This document shows positions 17,345 to 27,200 of a stretch of 44,307 nucleotides of DNA, one piece after another. The stretch comes from Fulvimonas sp. R45 (GTDB taxonomy: Bacteria; Pseudomonadota; Gammaproteobacteria; Xanthomonadales; Rhodanobacteraceae), in NCBI RefSeq assembly GCF_030504985.1, contig NZ_JASERU010000024.1:1-44307 (forward strand). Direction: 5' to 3'. Numbering within the stretch: position 1 is the stretch's first letter; each line of letters opens with the position of its first letter. The position numbers and the translations under genes are program-made. The notes under the pieces were generated by a model. The model made no database searches and was not told the origin of the DNA. It worked only from the letters and a program-made list of their open reading frames with translations.

Positions 17345-18172
17345 ATGGAACGCAAGTTCCATTTCGTTTCGGGCTTGCCGCGGTCGGGATCGACCCTGCT
17401 GGCGGCCCTGCTGCGCCAGAACCCCCGTTTCCATGCCGGCATGACCAGTCCCGTGGGTGGGCTGTTCGCCGGCATGCTCGACCAGTTCAGCGCGGGCAGC
17501 GAATTCGGTCCCGTGCTCGACCGTGACACCCGCCGCCGCCTGCTGCGCGGGTTGTTCGACAGTTATTACGCCGACCAGGCGGACAAGGCCGTGCTGTTCG
17601 ACACCAACCGGCTGTGGAGCGCCCGGTTGCCCGCCGTGGTGGACCTGTTCCCCGGCGCCAGGGTGATCGCCTGCGTGCGCAACGTGGCGTGGGTGATGGA
17701 CAGCCTGGAACGCCTTTATCGGGCCAACCCCTACGAGCAGACCAAGCTCTACGGCAACGACGCGGAGCGCAACACGGTCTACAGCCGCCTCGACACGCTG
17801 GCGCAGTACAACCGCCTGGTCGGCTTCGCCTGGTCGGCGCTGAAGGAGGCCTACTACGGCGCCCAGGCCGACTCGCTGCTGGTGGTCGAGTACGAGCTGC
17901 TGGCGCGCTCGCCCGAACGGGTGCTGCGGCTGGTCTACGAGTTCCTCGGCGAGCCATGGTTCGAGCACGACTTCTGCAACGTGTCCTATGACGCGCCGGA
18001 ATTCGACGCGGCGCTCGGAGTGGCCGGCCTGCATCACGTGCGGCCGCGGGTGGAAGTCCAGCCGCGCCGCACCGTGCTGCCGCCGGACCTGTTCGAGAAA
18101 TACGCACAACTTTCGTTCTGGCGCAGCGGCGACGGCAGTGCCGCGCACGTGATCCGGGCGAAAGCCGATTGA
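17345..18172 (+). CDS. Sulfotransferase family protein
   Basis: 275 aa from ATG 17345, preceded by a GGGGGG stretch. The PAPS 5'-phosphosulfate loop is at the N-terminus (SGLPRSGSTLLAALLRQNP, residues 9-27), and the 3'-phosphate motif is in ACVRNVAWVMDSLERL. Late in the protein, VVEYELLARSPERVLRLVYEFLG matches the conserved C-terminal pattern of Sulfotransfer_3-type enzymes. It transfers sulfate from PAPS to an unknown acceptor. It lies 62 nt upstream of the giant DUF4347 protein on the same strand, so the operon context suggests modification of a surface product or of the giant protein, which is an inference. Confidence 0.88.
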   Translation: MERKFHFVSGLPRSGSTLLAALLRQNPRFHAGMTSPVGGLFAGMLDQFSAGSEFGPVLDRDTRRRLLRGLFDSYYADQADKAVLFDTNRLWSARLPAVVDLFPGARVIACVRNVAWVMDSLERLYRANPYEQTKLYGNDAERNTVYSRLDTLAQYNRLVGFAWSALKEAYYGAQADSLLVVEYELLARSPERVLRLVYEFLGEPWFEHDFCNVSYDAPEFDAALGVAGLHHVRPRVEVQPRRTVLPPDLFEKYAQLSFWRSGDGSAAHVIRAKAD

Positions 18173-18234
18173 CTGCCCATTGACTGCCCGCGGCGCTCCG
18201 GCCGCAGCGCAATACCGTGACAGGGGTGATCCAC

Positions 18235-21200
18235 ATGGCCTGGTTCAAGCGCACTACCCGCAAGCCGACCGCATCCGACGCGCCCGCTGCCGGCACCAGC
18301 CTGCCGCCGCGCCGGCCGCTGGCGCTGGCGCTGGAGCCGCGCGTGATGTTCGACGGCGCCGCCGTGGTCACCGCCGCGCAGTTCACCGCCCCCCCGCCGG
18401 CGCATGCCGCGCCCGCCGCGCACGACGTGGCGCACGACGTGGCCCGCCACGAGCCTGCCGCGCTGCTGCCGCACGAGCTGGCGCAGCGCGTCTTCCACGA
18501 CCCGGGCGACCACGACGCTGCGGCCCACGCGGCGACGGCCGGCGGTCGCAACGTGCTGTTCGTCGATGCCCGCGTGCAGGACGCCGGCGAGCTGCTGGCC
18601 CACGTGCGTCCCGGCACCGAAGTGGTCTACCTGGACCAGGGCCGCGACGGCCTGACGCAGATGCGCGACTACCTCGACGCGCACCCCGGTGCCGCCTCGG
18701 TGCAGATCATCGCCCACGGCAACGACGGCGACCTGTGGCTGGGCGGCACCTACCTGTCGGCCGACAACATCGGCCAGCACGCGGGCGAGCTGGCGCGGAT
18801 CGGCGCCGACATGCGGCCCGGCGGCGACATCCTGATCTACGCCTGCAACACCGCCGCCGGCGACAAGGGCGCGGCCTTCGTCACCTCACTGGCCCAGCTC
18901 ACCCATCGCGACGTGGCCGCCTCCAACGACCGCACCGGCGCCGGCTCCGACTGGGACCTGGAAGTCACCACCGGCACCATCGACGCCACGCCGGTGCTGT
19001 CGGCGGCCGACGAGGCGGGCTATGCGCACGACCTGGCCACCCTTACCGTCACCACCAATGCCGACAGCGGCGCCGGCTCGCTGCGGGCCGAGATCGCCGC
19101 CGCGGGCAACGGCGACACCATCACCTTCGCCAGCGGCATGACGATCAGCCTGTCCACGCATGCCGCGGGTGATTCGCTGCTGGTCATCAACAAGAACCTC
19201 ACCATCGAGGGCGACATCGACGGCAACGGCACCGCCGACGTGATCCTGGACGGCCATTACAACGGCCGGGTGGTGGACATCACCGCGGGCAGCACGGTCA
19301 CCCTGGATGGCCTGGTGATCGAGCACGGCCTGCTTTCGGGGAGCGGCGGCGACGGGACCAGCGCCGCGGCCCTGAATGGCGGCGACGCCCTGGGGGCCGG
19401 CATCCGCAACGCCGGCAGCCTGACCCTGAAGGACGTGACCGTCACCGGCAACCGGGCGGCCGGCGGCGGCGGCGCGTCCTTTACGTCGAACAACAACGTC
19501 TACGGCGCCGGCGGCACGACCTACGGCTTCGGTGGCGGCGGCGGCGGCGGCTACGCAGGCATCGGCGGCGGCGCCGGCGGTGCGGCGAACATCACCAACC
19601 CGAGCGGCGCGGGCCGCACCCTGGGCAGCAACGGGATCGGCGGTACCGGTGGGCAGTCTTTCGACTACGGCGGCCACGGTTACGGCGGCGGTGGCGGTTC
19701 GACCACCGGGGGCGTGGGCGCCTACCAGGCATCGACCCTTGGCGGCGGCAGCGGCGGCACGGCCGGCGGCATCGGCGGTGGCGGTGGCGGCTGGGGCAAT
19801 ACCGGCGGCGCCTCGGGGCGCGGCGGCGATGCGGCGGGCGGCATCTTCAACAGCGGTACGCTGACCATCCGCCATTCGAGCATCACCAACAATGCCGCGG
19901 CTGGCGGCGGCGGCGCCGGCCCGTCGTTCGGCGGGGGCTCGACCTACGTGGCGGGTGCCGGCGGCGTAGCCGCGGGCGGCATCCTCAATCGCGGCAGCTT
20001 GCAGATCGATACGGCCACGGTCGCCTCGTTCAGCGGCAACGCCGCCGCGGGCGGCGAACGGGGCGAACTGGGCAGTTCGAACCCCTCGCACCCGGCGACG
20101 ACCAGCCAGCCGGATTCCATGAATGATGCCGGCGGCAGCAGTACCACACTGCCGTCCGCAAGCATCACCAGCGCCACCTACAACGCCGCCACCGGCGTGC
20201 TGACCGTGACCGGCACCGACATGACGGCCGGCGACACGATCGATGCAGGCAAGCTCACGCTGACCGGCCAGGGCGGCGGCAGCTATACCCTCACCTCCGG
20301 CAGCGTGACCGCCAGCAGCGGCACGACGTTCTCCATCACGCTGAACGCGGCCGACAAGCTGGCCGTCAACGGCCTGCTCGACAAGAACGGCACCCGCTCG
20401 GTCGACGCGACGACCTTCAACCTGGCCGCCGCCGCCAACTGGGACAGCACGGCCGGCGCCTCGGCCGACCTGAGCGGCAACGGCATCACCGTCGGCAACG
20501 TAGCGTCGCCGACCATCACCTCCGCCACCTACGACGCCAATACCCATGTATTGACCGTCACCGGCACCGGACTCGTCGGCACGCTCGGCGCGAACAACGA
20601 CATCACCGTCTCGAAGCTGACCCTCACCGGCGAGGGCGGCGCCACCTACACGCTGACCAGCGCCAACGTCGAGGTCACCAGCGCCACCTCGTTCTCCGTG
20701 ACGCTCGACGCCACGGACCGGGCGCAGGTCGAGCAGATGTTCAACAAGGACGGCACCAGCTCGACCGGCGGCACCACCTACAACCTGGCGGCGGCGGACG
20801 ACTGGGACAGCGTCATCAACGATACCGACACGTCCGATGTCGCCGGCAACGGCATCACCGTCAGCAACGTGGCGGTGCCGGCCATCACGTCGGCGACCTA
20901 CGACGCGGGCACCGGCACCGTGGTGGTGACCGGCACCGGCTTCCTGCCGTTGAACGGCGCAGCCAACGACATCGTCGCCGACAAGTTCACCTTCACCGGC
21001 GAGGGCGGGGCCACCTACACGCTGACCGACACCGCCAATGTCGACATCACCTCGGGCACCAGCTTCACGCTGGTCCTGAGCGCCACCGACAAGGCGGGCG
21101 TCGACGCGCTCGTCAACAAGGACGGCACCAGCTCGACCGGCGGCACCACCTACAACCTGGCCGCCGCCGAGGACTGGGCGGCCGGCGCCGACGCGGCCGT

Positions 21201-24200
21201 GGTCGTGGCCGACACCACCGGCAACGGCATCACCGTCAGCAACGTGGCGGTACCGGCCATCACGTCGGCGACCTACGACGCGAGCACCGGCACCGTGGTG
21301 GTGACCGGCACCGGCTTCCTGCCGTTGAACGGCGCAGCCAACGACATCGTCGCCGACAAGTTCACCTTCACCGGCGAGGGCGGGGCCACCTACACGCTGA
21401 CCGACACCGCCAATGTCGACATCACCTCAGGCACCAGCTTCACGCTGGTCCTGAGCGCCACCGACAAGGCGGCGATCGACCGGATCGTCGACAAGGACGG
21501 CACCAGCTCGGCCGGCGGCACCACCTACAACCTGGCCGCCGCCGAGGACTGGGCGGCCGGCGCCGACGCGGCCGTGGTCGTGGCCGACACGACCGGCAAC
21601 GGCATCACCGCCAGCCACGTGGATGCCACGCCGGTGGTGACCTCCAGCGGCGGCACCACCGCCTTCGTCGAAGGCACGCCGGTGGCGGTGGACGGCGGCC
21701 TCACCCTGGGCGACGCGGACAACGCCACCCTGGCCAGCGCCACCGTGGCGCTGACGGGCGGTTTCCATGCCGGCCAGGACGTGCTGTCGTTCGCCAACGA
21801 CGGCAGCACCATGGGCAACATCACGGCCACCTATGACGCCGCCACCGGCGTGGCGACGCTGACCTCGGCGGGCGGGACGGCCACGCTGGCACAATGGCAG
21901 GCGGCGCTGCGCGCGGTGACCTACACCGACACGTCCGACGATCCGGACAGCAGCGCCCGCACGGTCAGCTTCACGGTCAATGACGGCACCCGCGACAGCG
22001 TCGCCGCCGCCAAGGCGGTGAGCGTCACCGGCGTCAACGACGCGCCCACGGTATCCGCCATCGCCAATCCCGCGCCCCATTTCACCGAGGGCGGCAGTGC
22101 GGTGGCGCTGTTCGCCGGCGCATCCATCAACACGGTGGAAGCGGGCCAGGACATCCACGCGCTGACCGTGACGGTCGCCGGGGTGGCCGATGGCGCCGCG
22201 GAAATTCTCAGCGTGGACGGCACCGCCGTGGCGCTGACCGATGGCAACAGCGTCACGACCGCCACCCACGGCTACACGGTGGCCGTGACGCTGGCCGGCG
22301 GCACCGCCACCGTCGCCATCACCCGGCCCGGCGACTACAGCACCGCCGACGCGGAGGCGCTGGTCAACGGCCTCGCCTACAGCAACAGCAGCGACAACCC
22401 CACGGTCGCCGGCGGCCGCACCATCACCCTGGCCAGCATCCAGGACAACGGCGGCACCGCCAACGGCGGCGTGGACACCGCCACGCCCGGCATCGGCGAG
22501 ACCGTCGTCCTCACCGCCGTCAACGATGCGCCGGTGGTGACCACCAGCGGCGGCGCGGCCAGCTTCGTGGCCGGCGACAACGTCGCCAGTGCGCCGGTGG
22601 CGGTCGACGGCGGCCTCACCGTGTCGGACGTGGACAACACGTCGCTGGCGTCGGCGACGGTAAGCGTCACCGGCGGCTTCCATGCCGGCGAGGACGTGCT
22701 CGCGTTCGCCAACGACGGCACGACGATGGGCAACATCGCGGCCAGCTACGACTCGTCCACCGGCGTCATGACGCTGACCTCGGCGGGCGGCACGGCGACG
22801 CTGACGCAGTGGCAGGCGGCGCTGCGCTCGGTGACCTACACCGACACGGCGATCACCCCCGACGCGGCCACGCGCACGGTGAGCTTCACCGTCAACGACG
22901 GCACCGACGACAGCACGATCGCCACGCGTGCGGTGACGGTGACCGACGTGGACCAGACCCCGGTCGTCACCGCCACGGGCGGCACGACCGGCTATACCGG
23001 CGGCGCCGCGGCGGTGACGATCGACAGCGGCATCGCGGTGAGCGACCGGGACAACGCCACGCTGGTCTCGGCGACGGCCAGCATCGACGCCGGCAACTTC
23101 CAGGCCGGCGACACGCTGGCCTTCAGCAACACGTCCGCGGCGACCTACGGCAACATCGTCGGCAGCTACGCCGCCACGACGGGCGTGCTGACGCTGACCT
23201 CGGCGGGCGGCACGGCGACGCTGGCGCAGTGGCAGGCGGCGCTGGACGCGGTGACGTTCTCCGCGGGCGCCGCCACGCAGCCGGGCGACCGCGCGATCCA
23301 TTTCGCGGTCAGCGACGGCACCAAGAGCAGCGCGGTGGCTACCGACACGGTGTCGGTGGACGCCCCGCCGATCCTGACGGCCGACGCAGGCTCGGCCGCA
23401 TTCGTGGCCGGCGACAACGTGGCCGGCACGCCGGTGGTGGTGGACGGCGGCATCACCGTGACGGACCTGAGCAGCGGCACGCTGGCGTCGGCGACGGCAA
23501 GCATCACGGGGGGCTTCCACGCCGGCGAAGACGTGCTGTCGTTCACCAACGACGGCGCGACGATGGGCAACATCGTCGCCTCGTACAACGCGGCCACCGG
23601 CGCGCTGACGCTGACCTCGGCGGGCGGCACCGCCACGCTGGCGCAATGGCAGGCGGCGCTGCGCTCGGTGACCTACACCGACACGGCGATCACCCCCGAC
23701 ACGACCACGCGCACGGTCGGCTTCACCGCAGTGGACGGCAATGGCCATGCCAGCGCCACGGTGGCCCGCACGGTGACGGTGACCGACGTGGACCAGACGC
23801 CGATCGTGACCACCACGGGCGGCACCACGGACTACGTCGGCGGCACGTCGGCCGTGACGATCGACGGCGGCATCGTGGTGAGCGACCTGGACAACACCTC
23901 GCAGTCGACGGGCATCGTCTCGATCGCCGGTGGCTTCCACACCGGGGACACGCTCACGTTCGTCAACACGAACTCCACGACGTTCGGCAACATCGTCGGT
24001 TCGTACAACGCGGCGACGGGCGTGCTGACGCTGACCTCGTCGGGCGCGACGGCGAGCAACGCCCAATGGGCCCACGCCTTGTCGGCGGTGACGTTCTCGG
24101 CCAGCGGCTCGGCCACGCCGGGCAGCCGCACGATCGACTTCGCGATCAACGATGGCTCGAAGTCCAGCGCGGTGGCCACCGACACGGTGGACGTCCTCGG

Positions 24201-27200
24201 CCCGCCGCAGATCACCACCGACTCCGGCTCCACCTCGTTCGTCGCCGGCGACAACACGATCTCGACGCCGGTGGCGATTGACGCCGGCCTCACCGTGACC
24301 GACGCCAGCAGTTCGACGCTGGCGTCGGCAACGATCGCCATCACCGGCAACTTCCATGCCGGCGAAGATGCACTGTCGTTCACCAACGACGGCGCGACGA
24401 TGGGCAACATCGTCGCCTCGTACAACGCGGCTACCGGCGTGCTGACGCTGACCTCGGCCGGGGCCACGGCCACGCTGGCGCAGTGGCAGAGCGCGCTGGA
24501 CTCGGTGACGTACACGGACACGGCGGTCACGCCCGCCACGACCACGCGTACGGTCAGCTTCACCGCGGTGGACGGCGCAGGCACCACCAGCAACACGGCC
24601 ACGCGCACGATCACGGTGACGGCCGTCGACCAGACGCCGATCGTGACCACCACGGGCGGCACCACGGACTACGTGTCCAGCACCGTGGCGGTCACGATCG
24701 ACGGCGGCATCACCGTGTCCGACCTGGACAACGCCACCCAGTCCTCGGCCACGGTCGCGATCGGCGCGGGCTTCCACAGCGGCGACGTGCTCGGTTTCAT
24801 CAATACCAGTTCGGCGAACTTCGGCAACATCGTCGGTTCGTACAACGCGGCGACAGGCGTGCTGACGCTGACCTCGTCGGGTGCGACGGCGACGGATGCG
24901 CAGTGGTCCAACGCGTTGTCGTCGGTGACCTTCTCCAGCGCCAGCACCAGCTACGGCAGCCGTACGATCGAGTTCGCGACCAACGACGGCTCGAAATCCA
25001 GCGCCGTGGCCATCGACACGGTCGATCTGCTCGGCCTGCCGAAGGTCACCGACGTCAGCAGCACCACGCCCGACGGCAGCTACAAGGTCGGCGACACGAT
25101 CTACCTCACGGTCACCTTCGATCAGGCGGTCGTGGTGGACGACGCGGGCGGCACGCCGACCTTGCGGATGGAGACCGGCAGCATCGACCACGACGCGGTC
25201 TACGTCTCCGGCTCGGGCAGCGACACGCTGACCTTCGCCTATACCGTGCAGGCCGGCGACGCCAGCCCCGACCTGGACTACGCCTCGACCTCGGCGCTCA
25301 CGCTCGACGGCGGCACCATCCGCAGCAGCGCAGGCGTCGATGCGGTACTGACCCTGCCGGCCACGGGCGGCGCCCGTTCGGTCGCCGGCCAGCACGCCAT
25401 CGTGGTGGACGGCATCGCCCCGACCGTGGTCTCGGTCGACGCGCCGGCCAACGGCACCTATGTTGCCGGCCAGCAGCTCGATTTCACGGTCAACTACAGC
25501 GAAGCGGTGACGGTGGACACCAGCGGCGGCACGCCCCGCATCGCCGTCACCCTGGACACCGGCGGCACCGTCTACGCCGACTACGTGTCCGGCAGCGGCA
25601 CTACGGCGCTGGTATTCCGCTACACCGTGGCGGCCGGGCAGAACGACGCCACCGGCGTCACCCTGGCCGGCGCCATCGACACCCACGGCGGCGCCATCCA
25701 CGACGGGGTCGGCAATGCCGAGGTCGATGCGCTCAACGGCGTCGCTTCGACAGCCGCCGTGCTTGTCGATGCCGTGCCGCCCACGGCCAGCATCGCGTTG
25801 TCCGACGTGGCGCTGAAGGTGGGCGACACGTCCACCGTGACCATCACCTTCAGCGAGAAGGTGGTAGGCCTCGACGTGGGCGACTTCACCGTGGATCACG
25901 GCACCCTGAGCGGCCTGGCCACCACCGACGGCGGTGTCACCTGGACGGCGACCTTCACGCCCACGGCCGACGTGACCGACGCCAGCAATGCCATCACCCT
26001 GAACAACGCGGGTTACACCGACACGGCCGGCAACGCCGGGGCGGGCACCACGACGTCGCCGAACTATGCCATCGACACCACGCGCCCGACGGCGACCATC
26101 GCCCTGTCCGACGTTGCGCTGAAGGTAGGTGATACCAGCATGGTAACCATTACCTTCAGCGAAGCGGTAAGCGGCCTCGACGCCAGTGACTTCACCGTCG
26201 ACCATGGCACCTTGAGTGGCCTGGCCACGACGGACGGTGGCGTGACGTGGACGGCCACGTTCACGCCCACGGCGAACGTCACCGACGCCAGCAACGTCAT
26301 CACCCTGGACAACACCGGCTACACCGACGCAGCGGGCAACACCGGCACAGGTACCACGGCGTCGCCGAACTACGCCATCGACACGGCACGCCCGACGGCG
26401 ACCATCGCCCTGTCCGACGTGGCGTTGAAGATAGGCGACACGTCCACCGTGACGATCACCTTCAGCGAGGCGGTAAGCGGCCTGGATGCCAGCGACTTCA
26501 CCGTGGATCACGGCACCTTGAGTGGCCTGGCCACGACGGACGGTGGCGTGACGTGGACGGCGACGTTCACCCCGGCGTCGAACGTCACCGACACCAGCAA
26601 CGTCATCACGCTGGACAACACCGGCTACACCGATGCCGCCGGCAACACCGGCACGGGCACGACCACTTCACCGAACTACGCCATCGACACGGCACGCCCG
26701 ACAGCGACCATCGCCCTGTCCGACGTGGCGCTGAAGGTGGGCGACACCAGCACGGTGACCATTACCTTCAGCGAAGCGGTGAGCGGCCTCGACGCCAGCG
26801 ACTTCACCGTGGATCACGGCACCTTGAACGGCCTGGTCACGACGGACGGTGGCGTGACCTGGACGGCGACGTTCACGCCCTCGGCCAACGTCACCGGCAC
26901 CAATAACGTCATCACGCTGGACAACACCGGCTACACCGATACCGCCGGCAACACCGGCACGGGCACGACCACTTCACCGAACTACGCCATCGACACCGCG
27001 CGCCCCACCGCGACCATCGCCCTGTCCGACGTGGCGTTGAAGGTGGGCGACACCAGCACGGTGACGATCACCTTCAGCGAAGCGGTGAGCGGCCTCGACG
27101 CCAGCGACTTCACCGTGGATCACGGCACCTTGAGCGGCCTGGCCACGACGGACGGGGGCGTGACCTGGACGGCCATGTTCACCCCGGCGGCGAACGTCAC

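Noticed and set aside
21427-26511. 1694-aa open frame on the minus strand
   Set aside because: It lies opposite the repeats of the giant gene and only mirrors their codon periodicity; composition is dominated by Arg, Gly, His and Val, with no known domain.
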